DNA from: Amoebophrya sp. A120
Taxonomy: Eukaryota; Sar; Dinophyceae; Syndiniales; Amoebophryaceae
Assembly: GCA_905178155.1 (NCBI GenBank)
Contig: CAJINV010000002.1
Coordinates: 9,990,931 to 10,054,930, forward strand
Direction of reading: 5' to 3'
Length of the DNA: 64,000 bases
The notes under the pieces were generated by a model. It had not been told where the DNA came from and did no database searches. It was given only the letters and a program-made list of their open reading frames with translations. Made by a program: the position numbers and the translations under genes. Below are positions 24,262-36,380 of the stretch, piece after piece (positions within the stretch are counted from its first letter, which is position 1; each line of letters opens with the position of its first letter).

Positions 24262-27200
24262 TTAGAAGCCCTCCTCGTCCTCCGATTCGTCAGCTTCATC
24301 TTCCCAATCCGCCGGCCCGAGACCCCAGTTTCTTTCCCATATGCCACAGAAAGAAGATCCACGACTGACATTCACGCTCGACTTTTTTTAAGACTTAGGA
24401 AGACGGTCGCGCTGACCACGCCGATGGAGATGAGCAAAAAAAGTTGTAAGAATACTGCATTTTTGACCGTCCTTCCTGACGATCCTTGTTTTCATCCGGA
24501 TGCATAACCCTAAAGTCGAGTGTGCCAGTCAAGAATCAGGATCTTCTTTTTTGCATATTCCAAATGTTGAGCCGCATCGACGTCTCTTTGCTATGCGAAC
24601 GAAATTTTTTCAAGCCGAACATCAGCGCAATAGCACAAGCTGCATCACAAGGAGGATATGGCTTGCTCGTAGATTCATCATTGTAATAGCTCTGTCTGAC
24701 GGCGATTCGACAATTGGAAATGCGACTTTTCAATCGACAAAACCTTCTTTAGAGTGACAATCACTCCAACGTAGTGAGTGCGGTTGAAGTCAGACTTAAG
24801 CCTCACTCACTACGTTGCCAAACTGCAGTTGCCATGAGAAATGACCAGTTTCGCATTGACTTGGTATCTCCGGCTCGAAATTTCCTTAGGATACTTCACG
24901 AAGGTTCCGTACTCCAGAATTTTCACCGCGCCATCGGTAATGCCGTTTATCAAGCGGTTTGCTGGTCTCATCTCGTTTTCCGCCGCCGGCCGTGCGGCCG
25001 CGAGGATTTCGTGGTCCAAGATCAAGAGATTCGCGACGAGCTTGCTGTCTGCGTGCGGTAATTGCAGGTTGCTTTCCTCTGCGCGGTGGTCTTCGGATGC
25101 ACCTGCAGAGTCGTCATTGGTTGTGGACAGAAAAACTGGGCTCCTTTCACTAAGGCCGGGCAACCAAATTTTTTCTTCTTGCCCACTTTTTTACAGTACG
25201 TAGTCAGGAGATTGATTTCAAGAATTACATCGGTGGCTGGTCAGTGAAAAAAACCTCCCACAAACGTTTCATAATACCGGCGCTGCCCAGGTTGTTCTCG
25301 ATGTCGCGCACTGCCTTCTCCAATGCTTGCAGTTCGAGTTCCTTGCGTCGCCTCCACCATCTGCTCAACAGGTAGCCAGCGATCAAACAGGCGGTCACGG
25401 CCACGATCAGAAACAACAGCATCCGATGACCCTCTTCGAAGCGGTGATCGAAGCGGAGGAAGACCAGAAAGGACGTGCAGAAGTTCCTGACTTGATTGCA
25501 AAAGTATTCGCCAATCGCGCTTAGAAACTGGTAGACATCAGACAAATACACCGTGAAGATATCGAAACAAGTAGTGGACTGCGACGGGGGATGTCCTGGA
25601 GTTGCGACGTTTTCTTCGAGTATTTGTGCCACTTTTCCTCCAGGGACCGATGAAAACAGCTCCTCGTGCTGGTTTCCCCGAAGTCCCGAGGAAGTTGTGG
25701 ATTGCGGTCGGACTGCCGCCCTGGTTTCTCCTGGCGTTTTGGCCATCGAAAACGACGGTCCAACAGCTCCTGCGCTTGTTTGAAACTGAATGTCAATTGC
25801 TGAAGGATTTCCGGTTGATGTAGTCCCTCTTGCGTTCGACACATTTCCCGTTGGATCACTTGAAAGTTTCTTCTTGGTCATTTCCGTGGTCCGCTCTTCC
25901 CGCATCATGAGGTTCGAACTCGGATCTTCCTGCACAGGAACGCCATGGTCGTCGATTTCATCATGCTCTCCCTTGGTCGTCGAGGAACCTCCGACGACTT
26001 CAGCAGGATCCAACTGCGGGACCTTCTCTACCGCACCTTCCAGAAGTCTACTCGCCGATGTTGAAGAATCGGAGGACTGCGCCGAGGCGGGAGACGGTTC
26101 TGGCACAGCGGAACTAGGCGTTGGTGGGAAAGCCAGCGTTGTTACGGCGTCGTGACCGGGGTGCTGCGTCATTTTTGTCGATTCTTGCTGCTGTCCCCGG
26201 AGGACGACGCCAACTTCAATCGCACTGGAGGAGCCGTCGATTTCCGCTGATAGGTGGCTTGAAGTTTGCGGCAGCACGGTAGGTGAAGTCGGGGAACCAA
26301 CAGGCATCGTATTGGTGGTAGCTTTTTCACTGTGACCAGCGCCTCCAGCATCGTCAACTACACTTGCCCCATCATTGGTACGTTCTGAATCCTTATCGTT
26401 CGCCGAAGTGCCCTTGGTTGCGTCATCGCGAACCGTCTCGTCTACGACGTTCTCGGCGTGGAACGGCTCCGCGGCGCTTCGCATTCCGTCGTAAAAAGTT
26501 TGCTTCGGCTCGTGTAGCGCCGCACCTTTTTCGATCAACGAGGACTGCTGGGTACCGGTAGTTTTTAAGGGATCGCTGATGGATAAGTCTCCTCTGAAGG
26601 CAAGGACTGCTTTGTTTTTCAGATCCTCTAGCTGGACGGGGTTGCGAACAGTTTCCCAGTCTGTTATGTAACGACCGGCTACAGTAGCAAGGTCTCCCGC
26701 GGAGTCTGTGAACGTGTAGCCCCAGCGAGCACCGAGTTTCTTGAATAAATCGTTGAACATTGCTGCAATTCTCGGGGGTAATGACGTTGACAATTTTTCG
26801 TTCGTTTTTTTCCTGAAGCCTCCGTTTCCCCCCCACTTCGTCCGCACAGCTGTAACAAGGTTAACAATCGCCTCTGCCTTGCCAGTGATGCTGAGCTTCT
26901 GGAACCAGGACATTTCCCTCGGAACATCGATTGTTGTTTTGGCGGGGCTGTTCTGGCAAGAGTCACCCGCAAGAATTAGAGTATCCTTGTAAATCTTCTG
27001 CGAGATGACTTTGATTTCGCCGGACGAAAGAACCCCGTCATTTGCTTCAATAAAAGATGAAGAGGCGATCCGACTGCTCGCCGAACTACTAGGGTATCCG
27101 CCAGTTCCACTGCTTGCAGTTTCTCCTGGTTCCAGCTCCCGGACGATGTTGACAAGGTCTGCGGATTTTCTTGTTCCCCGTTTGATCGAGGAAGACGAAA

Positions 27201-27747
27201 CTGCTGATGCAGGAGCTGCGCTTCCTGTCGTGCTTACCCGCGAATCCTTTTCGCCCGCACCAGCAGACGGTGACGAGACAGCAGCGTCTGCTTTCTTCGC
27301 GGCAAACTTCAGAGAGAACGATGCTGCTTCCGGAGTCTCAAGGGAAGAAGATGGGTTTGTAGTGTCCGACGGTTTCGAGCTCGCATAGGACACAAGAATA
27401 TCACCCTTTCTATTTCGTGGTCCTCCTGTACGACTACTCTGGCTCGTTTCTTGCTGCGATCCCGAGCTGCTGGTCGATGCTGATGGCGAGGACTTGGACA
27501 TGGTGTAGCCGACCGGGTGCGAAGCGAAGGAACTTCCGCTACTTTCTGCAACTGCTGCACTACTCCCGGTTGTCAGAGATTTCCTCGTTGGGATGGAATC
27601 CTGCGCAGGAGTGCTTTCTATTTTTGCATCGTCTGTGGAGCTACCAACAGCAAGTAGACTCGACTCGCCGTCATGCTGGCTGCCGCTTTTTGCTGGCAAC
27701 GACGGCAATTGACTTACGCCTGCTGCCACGTCCTGTTGGCTCACCAT
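24262..27747 (-). CDS. Ser/Thr-rich membrane protein of unknown function, multi-exon; 3' structure tentative
   Basis: The main exon runs from the ATG at 27747 to about 25229 (about 840 residues). It is mostly Ser/Thr/Pro/acidic low complexity, with a more ordered segment (MSWFQKLSITGKAEAIVNLV) and a C-terminal transmembrane helix (LLFLIVAVTACLIAGYLLSRW) followed by basic residues. A stop at 25225 would end it. A 43-bp GT-AG intron (25228-25186) would instead extend the same frame into a well-formed 24810-25185 segment (EYGTFVKYPKEISSRRYQV). A second transmembrane-like exon may lie near 24375-24450 (LFLLISIGVVSATVFLSL), and an acidic terminal exon ends at 24262 (WGLGPADWEDEADESEDEE). I do not recognise the family. 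The joins after 25228 are inference and the 24.3-25.2 kb part could be a separate gene. Confidence 0.55.
24767..24817. repeat. Perfect 14-bp inverted repeat with 23-nt loop
   Basis: CAACGTAGTGAGTG at 24767-24780 pairs exactly with CACTCACTACGTTG at 24804-24817. On the minus strand the second arm contains a candidate splice donor (CAAC, then GTAGTGAG), so the hairpin could hide or present that site. Confidence 0.75.
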
Positions 27748-28388
27748 GTTCACAACGAAGTTGGAGGCCGGTGAGGTGATGTGAGTGAACAGACACTATC
27801 GCTGAGTCCCACCCAGGCTGGTACCGATCAGGTAGCTACTTGGACATCAGGCTGGCATCACTTCTTTGTGGTTGTGCCGCAACGCTTCGTCAAGGAGCAT
27901 TACACGCGCGCACTTGCAACTAAGAAAACATCGATGCTCCAATCAATCACCTTGGCTATTTCCGGATACGATCATGAAATTGGAAGATGAACAAGTAGCA
28001 ATGTCGGCATTGGTAGAGATAGGTTGACGTCGCCAAGATGAGAACATACAAGAACTTACAATCCTCTCAAATCACTCCGCGATGAAAACTTAAACGCTCT
28101 CACTCGATACCGTTGTACGGTAACTTTTGCTACGAAATCTACGTCCATCTCGCTTCCAACTTTCACAAATCTCGTCTCGATTTACCGCATCAAGACCCAA
28201 AAAGATCAAGCAACACGAGAAATCAATACAAAGCATCTTTCCGGTACAATAATGGCCTCAATTTTCGGACGTGCGCTGCTCGCCTGCGCCTGCATTTACT
28301 GCAATCATTCTCATCACATCGATGAAATTTGCGTGACTGCGAACTCGGTCGTTCTCGTTGCAGTGTGAATCTTATGCTGACATTTGCA
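27748..28388. other. Intergenic region
   Basis: Spacer between the probable mS23 gene and the Ser/Thr-rich gene. No supported gene or repeat seen. Confidence 0.45.
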
Positions 28389-30548
28389 CTAATCCCCTCG
28401 CGGATTATCACAACTGTCGACACTACCCGCATTCCAATTCTTCTCCCTGTCCATCTCCAGCTCCTGCCGCTTTTTGCGCAACTGCTCCAGTTTCTCGCGG
28501 TGTCGCTTCAATTTCTCCTGTAAGGTTTCGGCTGCGGACAGTGTGGGGGAAGCAACTTTTTGCGAATGGTGCAGTGTGTCTGCAACAACTTCTCCACACA
28601 TATCACGATCTTCAGTTCTGCCAATGATTTTCGTCATCTTGTCCGTCTCTCCGGACCGAAAAGTATCTTCGACGTCCGCGTGCCTCTCAGTCGTCCCAAG
28701 TCCTCCACTGCGAAAACTGTTCGCCGCGAGCGCACTGATTATCGCACCGTCTGCAGCGGGAGTGTTACTGTCATGCTCATCTCCAAGAGGATTTGATGCA
28801 TTTGTTCCTTCCTCGCACGACATTCCTTTTTCCGCCATAGTTCGTGCGGTGCTGGAGGTCGACGCTACTTCTCGCTCAACACTGGCACCACTGCTAGAAC
28901 TGGCAGACACACCTTCCCCAATGGCAGGTTTCGATGGCGCTTTATTTGTTTTCAATCGATTCCCGAAGAGTCGCTGCGCCACGTCCGCGTCGTCGAGTGT
29001 CCCTGAGCTACTTCGCGACGACGCAGAACCGCTCAGGTCCTTTGACGAATCATCTGTACTCTCATTTTTCTCCCCCGCTGCCCGATTTGATGCCAGGATC
29101 ATGTCGCTCATCTGCTGAATGACCAACTTCTGCTGCCTTTTTCGGCGCTCCCGCGCAATGCTGTGGTACGGGTGCAATCCGTCCAGCTCGTCATCGAGCA
29201 GTAAATCGACGTCTTTCACTTCCTTCGTACTCGCGAGCAACGTATCCCGTGGCGGAACTGTGAGTCAAGGCACTTAAACTTGCAAACTTACTTATTTTCA
29301 TAGCACACTGCTGCGACTTTGATGCATGACAAACGAGCAATTCAAATTCTGTCGTGAGAAATAACGATTTCTTGAACTACAAAGCGTGCAACCCCCGTCT
29401 CCGACTGCCGCGGCGACTGGATAGAAACACTTCTTCACTTTTGCTCGGAAACTGCAAGATTTCATCGAGTCTCGCCTTGACTCAAGAACGATTCTCCGAC
29501 GATACAACTGCAGCCGCTGCTTCTCGAGTTCGGTGCCGCGCACGACCCGGGACTTACTGGATGCCCTGCTTCTCGCGGCTGATTTCCGCCCATACTCTTC
29601 CTCCCCCTGCTCCTCGGTGCCCGTGGCGTTCCGCCGGATGTTTGCCAACTCCTTCCGGATGTGCCGCAGGTGCGTCACCTGGAACTCGCACTTTTTCTCC
29701 CGCAGAACGTCCTTCGCCTTCGTGAACAGCGGCTGCAACCGCTCGTGTCCCACCATCATCGACATCAGCAGCTTCTGCTGCCGCTCCTGCGCGAACCGGC
29801 GCTGCCGAAACTTCTTTTCCGTGGCGCGAAACGCCTCCTGCTTGGTCATCTTCCGACCGGTGGAGCGTAAAGCTGCGCCTGCGTGGTTGTAGCTCCGCCC
29901 CGTGGATGATGAACTACTGTTCGCCCCGCCATTCATCAGCCGCAACTGGTGTGAAACAAATTGCATCACCGGGTGGTCACTGCGGTACACGTCGTTGCCC
30001 TGCTGCCAGTCGTTCCCGTCGGTGAAGCAGTCGACGAACCGGAGGTCCGGGTACTTCTGCAGCAAGTCGCGGACCAGGATACGGTATCAAATGTAAAAAT
30101 GTCTGGGTCTGGAAGAGTGCGCGATTTGTCATGCTGCTTTTCCATGACCCATGAGGTCTGGAATGCAGGACCTAGCATGACAGATTCTGCGAGACCTTTC
30201 TAATGCCTATCCTGCATGAGAAACTCCCTCCCGACTTGGTCAAAACTGGACGACTTTTGGTAATCACGCAACACAGATTTTCGCATGCTGCAGATTTAGC
30301 ATGACAAGTTGCAATCTTCCAGACCCAGACATTTTTACATTTGATATCCGGTACGGATTCGCGATCTTCTTGTCCTGCAGCTGCAGGTTCGTCAGCTCTA
30401 ACGGCGGCACCCGCTGGCAGTACAGCAGCCAGTCCGGCCGCTCGCGGTAGCTTTGCTGCTCCAGCAAATTCTCCACCCGCTGCACCACGTCGTACCGTAT
30501 GCCACGGTAGAAATTCGACCCGTTCGGGTGGATGGCGCCTTTGGTCAT
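28389..30548 (-). CDS. Probable mitochondrial ribosomal protein mS23-like, with long C-terminal extension
   Basis: The ATG at 30548 begins MTKGAIHPNGSNFYRGIRYD. The introner at 30085-30346 interrupts the coding sequence; removing it and one TMCGG duplication joins K-I-A-N-P-Y-R to I-L-V-R-D-L-L-Q-K-Y. The N-terminal half (RPDWLLYCQRVPPLE, ANPYR, DHPVMQFV) has the R-x-P-x-W...PP pattern seen in mS23-type proteins; I propose that family with moderate confidence. A basic, coiled-coil-like stretch follows. The second ORF (29240-28389, DELDGLHPYHSIARERRKRQ) lacks a good start and follows a CTCACAG acceptor near 29264, so it is probably a downstream exon. A donor near 29387 (T before GTAGTTC) is phase-compatible. 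That intron contains GCATGACAAA, the word common to introner interiors. Confidence 0.5.
30085..30346. mobile_element. Introner-like element, family A, in the mS23-like gene
   Basis: Family A termini on both sides; duplication TACGG/TCCGG with one mismatch. Its excision is needed to connect the two halves of the conserved N-terminal domain. Confidence 0.92.
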
Positions 30549-31459
30549 CTTTGAGGTTGTGGACTTTTTTCTTACTCTCGCGCCCCTCCTTCGTAGAAGT
30601 CGGTGACTGTACTCTGTTTATTGCGGAAGGTACAGTTTCAGATGTATCCACAAGCTGATCTGGTGCAAGATCAAAAACCGAGTCTTAAGTTTTTGTTTTT
30701 TACCGCTGATCGCGATGAGAACGAATATTCCGGGAGGTGGTCAACCGAGGATGACCTGCAAAGGGAGGACAAGCATACGAACCGGACAATGAAGGGCTGC
30801 CGACGAAAATCGTCCTGGGAGTGTGACCGAGGAAGGAAAGAATGGCCCTGCTCGTGCACGACTCGGAACAGAGCAATCTCCCGTCTTCTACAAAAGTTTC
30901 ATCGTCCAGTTTTCCTCATCTAGCAACAGAAACCTAGAATAGTCTCAAACGTTTTCAATATCCAAGTCTTCAACGTTGCCATCCAACCAGTGTACATCAA
31001 GCTAAGGCGTAAACATCAAACAAACACATCGCGCACCTGAAACTGTGACTACCAGAAACAAGTCCAAGATGAGTCCGATGTATTCTCCTAATAACACGTT
31101 ACCTGCAACTCCCTTCCGCCACAATTGCGATTCCACATCAAGCTGCATCAAGTGAAAAAGTGATTTGCTAAATGAGGTTTCAATTTTGTGAGAAACCAAC
31201 AGCACTGCGAACGCGCTTCCTGCAAATAGTACGTAGAAGAAAAGTGGGTGTCCTTTTCCAATTTTTTCCGAATGTGAGTGATGTTTTCTACAGTATTTTT
31301 ATCGGTCAAACGGTAAAAGTTAAAAATAAAATCCAACTTTGTTGAGTAAAGTGATCCTAAGTAATGTATCAGAACGTCGAATGGGAACAAATCTTTGTTT
31401 CTTTCAACTTGGCTTTTTCCTCCTTTTCGCACGCACGGTGGTCACCGTGCGATTTTCAT
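30549..31459. other. Intergenic region
   Basis: No supported gene. The sequence is AT-rich from about 30900 to 31350. Confidence 0.4.
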
Positions 31460-31858
31460 TCACGAAGCGTTCTTCGGAACAGTCTTTCCGGACGCAGCTA
31501 CTTCGTGCGTCGTCCCGGCATCAGCCGAAGCAACTTCTTCCTGCGTGGTATCACCACCCGCCGCGGACGTATTTTGCTTCTTTGCATCACCGCTTTCAGC
31601 CGAAGATGCGGTGGCGGCTACGCCTGCATCGGTCATCAGGGTAGATGTGTCACCAGTTGGCATCACGACTGCACCCGCAGTCTCACCAGCGGGCGTGACG
31701 TCCGCGGAACTTTCACCAGCTCGCGTACTCGATGTCGTACGTGCATGCTGAGTGGGAGTCATCGATGCCGGTGCCTCAGCCGCGCTTTCCCCAGCCGGCG
31801 CAGGAAAGGCAGCTGCAGTCTGTAGTTTTTGTTGGAAAATAAGTTTCTTGCTTGACAT
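31460..31858 (-). CDS. Small Ala/Thr/Ser-rich hypothetical protein
   Basis: A 132-residue ORF starting at a genuine ATG (MSSKKLIFQQKLQTAAAFPA). It has loose internal repeats of a T-P-A-G-E-T/S theme and no transmembrane segment or known motif. The opposite strand is also open over this stretch (Val/Ser/Pro-rich), so coding potential rests mainly on the ATG and on the uniform gene orientation. It could be the 5' exon of a longer gene. Confidence 0.35.
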   Translation of the reverse strand: MSSKKLIFQQKLQTAAAFPAPAGESAAEAPASMTPTQHARTTSSTRAGESSADVTPAGETAGAVVMPTGDTSTLMTDAGVAATASSAESGDAKKQNTSAAGGDTTQEEVASADAGTTHEVAASGKTVPKNAS

Positions 31859-32039
31859 CGACGGGAATGGTCACATGAAGACCAATTGTGTACGTCAAGT
31901 GCTGTCCCTGTCGCACAGGAATTTTCCTTTTTCTAGTTCTAGTAAATTATAGTGGTTCCAGTTTTCGAGTTTTACAACATTACTAAACGAGCTACAATCT
32001 GAAAACTTAGTACTACACAAATGATAAAACGAACTACAT

Positions 32040-32245
32040 GGAAGAAAACACTTCTTTGCTTTCCAGGGGTTCGAACTGACAAGAAGAGAGAACTTCTTTT
32101 CTTTGCAGGGGTTCGAACTGACAAGAAGAAAGAACTTCTTTGCTTTCCAGGGGTTCGAACTGACAAGAAGAGAGAACTTCTTTTCTTTCCAGGAGTTCGA
32201 ACTGACAAGAAAAGACAAATTCTCTTCCTTCCCGGGGGTTCGAAC
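32040..32245. repeat. 42-bp tandem array, about five copies
   Basis: Each unit contains GGGTTCGAACTGACAAGAAG followed by AGAGAACTTCTTTTCTTTCC. AAGAAG and CTTCTT in each unit can form a small hairpin. The 42-bp period keeps both strands open (14-residue repeats), which explains the ORFs here. GGTTCGAA resembles a tRNA T-loop/B-box core, but no tRNA fold surrounds it. Confidence 0.85.
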
Positions 32246-32432
32246 TGCCTGAGGGCGGGGGGGGAGAAGGAGTGGCGGGCGAAAGCGGAAGAGGGCGGGA
32301 AGATAGAGAAGCGAAGAAAGGAAGGAGGTCGAGCAAAAGAGCGCGGGGCGCCCAGGCTATGTGTTACCCCGTTTCCCCCCCCCCCATTTTCTTGCGTTCT
32401 ATTCAATATGGGCGCACAAAATACAAAGAAAA

Positions 32433-32544
32433 CCGGACAACCTAGGCCATAGAGCGCAAAATGCAAAACCGGGCACCCAAGAAAAAAAAATTTTTAGGGT
32501 AAAAGTTTTGTCATGGCTTAGGCTGTCCGGCTTTGCATTTTGCA
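32433..32544. repeat. Rearranged inverted repeat pair
   Basis: CCGGACAACCTAGGCCAT and GCAAAATGCAAAACCGG (32433-32472) are both found inverted at 32510-32544 (CATGGCTTAGGCTGTCCGG and CTTTGCATTTTGC). In the second copy the two blocks are contiguous and in swapped order, suggesting a rearranged palindromic element. Confidence 0.6.
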
Positions 32545-32756
32545 CGTTCATACTACCCAATGGGCCGCCGCCCTACTGCCCCCCGCCTTCTCTTTTCCCC
32601 TGGCTATTCCAGTCGGCACGGGTTGCCTAAAAAAATGCGCAGGCAGTTCGCGCAGCCCACTAGCGCCCCACCGCGGGCAGCCACTTCGGCGATGGCTCCC
32701 AAACACGAAAAAAGCGCAGCGCCACGCCTTGGTTTTATTTACTCAGTGCCCCGCGA

Positions 32757-32990
32757 GCGCGGAAGCAGTTCGCGCAGCTGCGCCGTTCGCAGCCCGTCAA
32801 CTCGCGCAGCTGCGCAGGCAGTTCGCAGTCCATCAGTTCGCGCAGCTGCGCAGTTCGCAGTCCGTCAGTTCGCGCAGCTGCGCCGTTCGCGGTCCGTCAG
32901 TTCGCGCGGCTGCGCCGTTCGCGGTCCGTCAGTTCGCGAAGCTGCGCAGCTCGCAGCCCGTCAGCTCGCGCGTGCTCTGCAGTTTGCAGC
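32757..32990. repeat. GC-rich tandem array built on the palindrome GCGCAGCTGCGC
   Basis: About seven degenerate copies of a roughly 32-bp unit containing GTTCGCGCAGCTGCGC and a GTTCGCGGTCCGTC half. Each unit contains a perfect 12-bp palindrome. Confidence 0.82.
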
Positions 32991-33351
32991 TTGTCAGTAC
33001 GTTACGAAAAGACGAAAACTCGAAAACCAGAACCTAGAGTAAATGAACCTGCAAAAACAAGAAAAAAAAATACTGGTTGTTCTGCAACCGCGGCCTCTTT
33101 CGTTTTCTGCTTCACAATCTCCTCTTTTTTCTCCACTGAGTACTTCTATGCGGTACGAAAAAATGATCTTGCGTTTTCGTGCATAAATTTGTTTAAATAG
33201 GGATTACGTGCAAGTGGACCGAAATCAAACAACCACACCACAAAGGAAAAATGAATCCGTCTTGGTCTTCCATTGTGTCTCAATAGATGCATACTACCTT
33301 GGGCTCGACCATGGTGCCAGGAGATATCTCTGATTTTTTCGCTTTTTCATT

Positions 33352-35633
33352 TTAGACAACGTGATGCACATGAAGAACTACCAACTGCGATATGCCAGTG
33401 CTAGTATTTTTTCGCGGAGATAACTTCGGGATCGGATGGTGTTCCGCGGGGCCGGCACGGTCCGTTTTTCCATCCTTCCTGGCTTGCTGGACCCAAGCGG
33501 CGCGCTCCGCGTTCGTTAGAAGGAGCGGCACCACATCCTCTTGTGTCAGCAGCGCCTCCGGCTTCCGGACGGCGAAGCAGCTCCAAATCCGGCACTGACC
33601 GCCTTCGAGCCTCCCGCACTTACTCTTCGACGTGTCCGGCTCCGGCAGGAAGTCCGCTTCGTAAAAGCCGTTTTCCGCGTAGGCAACCGCGTCCTTCTCC
33701 TTGTCGTGCGTGCCGTACCGCAGCTCCCCATGACGGTTCGACCACGTGTTCACGTACCACTTCGAGTAGTGTAGTGGCGATCCGTGGCAGGAGTGACGGT
33801 ACTCGTTTTCATTCTCCGCCATACGTGTGTGCTCATGGTGCCCTGCTCTGGACGCGAAAAATTTTCCAAACGCGGGCATCGCTGCTGTGGTGCGTCGCGA
33901 CCAGGTCAGGACGGGAAAGCGAACTCCTCCCGTTGTGTCGAAGTGTAGGCTCTTTGTTGCCCCAAGCAGTCCGCCCGCCGGCACCTCCACGGCCGGGATG
34001 AAGGTACTGTAGTAATCGCGCCACCCGCTCCGTACCGTCCGCGCAAGCATCTCGTTCGCATGCCACCGCCGTTGCAGCCGCACGCGGAAAATTTGTCCGA
34101 CGTCCTTCGCGTACGGAACCGGCCACGACTTGTACGTTTCCTTCGGCGCGAGTGGCAGAATTTCGCAGTCCAGTTCCCACGTGCGGTAAGCAGCGTTGCG
34201 GTTTAGCTTAAAATTCACGCACACGGCCACGGGGTTGCGCGGGTCCCCGTCCTGACCCACCAGCAACACATCCGATCCCGTGCGGGCACGCTGCCGTGAA
34301 AGGTCCGCGGGCAGCCCCAGGAATTCTTCCGCGGACTGGAGGTCCTCCCCAGCGAGAGTTTTGTTCGCCAAGTACTCGGTCAGAGGCCCGAAGGGACGGT
34401 ACGAAGCTGTCAAGTCGTCAATGTCGCTGTCACTGTCGTGCGCGTTTTTCACGACATTTTCGTGCACGTCACCCCTTATGGGACTCTCAAATCAATGTTA
34501 CATTGATCCCTTTTACATGATTTGCCATCATGCAAAACCCCTGTGAGCCTCCACACGATCAGGATCAGTGACTACTTCGCATGACACTTTCTCGAACAGA
34601 TACTTGCCATGGCAATCCGTTCCAAATTTGTATATGCAAGACCACATGCAAGCTACTTGTTACGCCGTTACCTTTCGCTATTCTTGCATCGCAAATTCGT
34701 GTTTAGAGATATCAATGTAACATTCGAGAATTCCATATTTGGCGTGTAGGTATTTGGATGCTCCTTGTCATCGTCGCTGTTGTACAGAGTGTCGAGAGTG
34801 GCGAAATCGCCAAGCGGCAACAGTGTGAGGTACAGGTGCCGGCGCAGCACCGGGTGCGGCACCCGGTCAAGGTGCCTCAGGCACGTGCTATCTTGACCCG
34901 CAAACAGGAGCCTTTTAACAATCCCCTGCCCCTGCCGGTGTCGCGACTCGCATTCCAAAGCCCGTCCCGTGCCCTCGATGACTTGGGCGATCCGCTCCGC
35001 GTAGTGCTTCCGGGCCTTGAACAAAGTAGCCAATGCGTGAAGCCAGACATAGGACCCAACGATGGATGCGATGATGGGACTACCGCCAGTGAGCATGATA
35101 GTCCCCATAAGCGACGCAGGAAGCCCGACCAAAGGCACCAGCGACAGATGTTCCGCGATAAAAGCCTCGTGATTCGTCATCGCGTGCGCGGATTCCCGGT
35201 ACGGCAATCCAGAAGCAAGTGCGGAGCCGCTAGTGATGTCGTTCCTGCTCTCCAACGTCTTCTCCTGCTTCCGCAACTCCTCCTGCCGCTGCAGAAGCGC
35301 GTTGCCCTGGTTCTCCGCCTCCTGGTCAGGCGCCGCGGCGCTCTCTGAAAATTCATCGGGAATATGCAAAGTTGCGTGTTGCGGTAACTCGTCGACGACA
35401 TCGTCGGCGTCCACCAGGTTTAGTGACGTTTTCGGTCCATCAGCGTGTGACCCCGCGTTCCCGTCGTGCACAACCAAACTAGTAGCCCTTTGCAGGCCAG
35501 TCGCGTGCTGCTTCGCCGCAACCAGCAGGCAACAGCCGCTCCGGGACCACAGGACCAGCAGAAAGCCGAGGACAAACCCCTGCATCAGTGCAACCAAGGA
35601 GGGCAGCCGTCTCAACGACAGGCGGATCTGCAT
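33352..35633 (-). CDS. Unknown membrane protein, two exons
   Basis: The first in-frame ATG (35633) opens a signal-anchor-like N-terminus (VALMQGFVLGFLLVLWS). Exon 1 then has a Gln/Glu-rich stretch and a second hydrophobic region (LVGLPASLMGTIMLTGGSP, IIASIVGSYVWLHALATLF). It ends at a candidate donor (GAAAG, then GTAACG) near 34670. An acceptor near 34489 (GAGAG, then TCCC) keeps phase into the second exon, a 370-residue soluble-looking region with Trp-rich segments (AAYRTWELDCEILPL, SGWRDYYSTFIPAV, WYVNTWSNRHGELRYGT). The intron interior contains ATGCA-rich words like those in introners and palindromic AATGTTACATTGAT ends. I do not recognise the family. If the splice is wrong, these are two genes. 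Confidence 0.55.
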
Positions 35634-36380
35634 CTCCAAAACGCCCCGTGACGCCACGCGCCCGTCCGTCCAACAAACCACAAGTAGGGTTGACGCTGGC
35701 TATTGCTTCCGCTTCGTGCACACTCACAGAATGTAACAAATTAGTACGTTTCCAGTCCGTCGACAGGCCACGAGGAACAGGAAGGTCAAATTTTAATCAA
35801 ACAATAGTGAGTGGCAGAGTTAAAAGTCTTTGAGAAGTCGTGTCTTTCCTCGCGTTGGAGTTAATCTTTGAGTGTCTTTCGCTTTCCTCGAACCAAGGGA
35901 AACAAAAAAAACTTCTACAATCAATGGGAGCAGAGATAGCGACTTCAAATTTTGTGCATGCAGTAGCAGTACTTACCTCTACTACAACGACGCCATCGTT
36001 ACACATCCCCCGCGACGCGTCGAATATTATGACGATTAATTCCTTCTGACGATCACGAAAACGAATTCAAAAAGTTACGAAAACTACAGCAAGACGAGAT
36101 GTTCGGGACGAATACACGCCCAAGGCTGGTCACTTTAAGGAGCATCATACGCAACATCATCCACGGACGACCCGACGTATGACTCTTTAACGTACAAACG
36201 AACTGTACACGTATCAACACGACCAGAACCCCTTTTCTGTGCCTCCTGCTGGTTGAACAGAGAGAACAATGATCTTCGCCCGAAAAGATTCACTGTAAGT
36301 GTGATTATGATTCCCTAAGAGTGCATAACAGCGCTTCTTGATGAAGTAGCGATAACGCTTCAGGGGCAAAAGAGATAGGT
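35634..36380. other. Intergenic region
   Basis: Spacer between the end of GCP2 and the membrane protein gene. Nothing recognisable. Confidence 0.4.

Larger units (their letters stand above)
31859..33351. other. Intergenic region dominated by two tandem arrays
   Basis: Contains the 42-bp array (32040-32245), an inverted-repeat pair (32433-32544) and the GC-rich 32-bp array (32757-32990). No convincing gene; ORFs on both strands across the arrays are by-products of repeat lengths divisible by three or nearly so. Confidence 0.5.

Noticed and set aside
31395-31751. Plus-strand Val/Ser/Pro-rich ORF opposite the small Ala/Thr-rich ORF
   Set aside because: It starts at TTG and is against the uniform gene orientation; the minus ORF has a genuine ATG.
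32050-32240. tRNA or tRNA-derived repeat suggested by GGTTCGAA
   Set aside because: No acceptor stem, anticodon arm or A box can be placed around the word in any unit.
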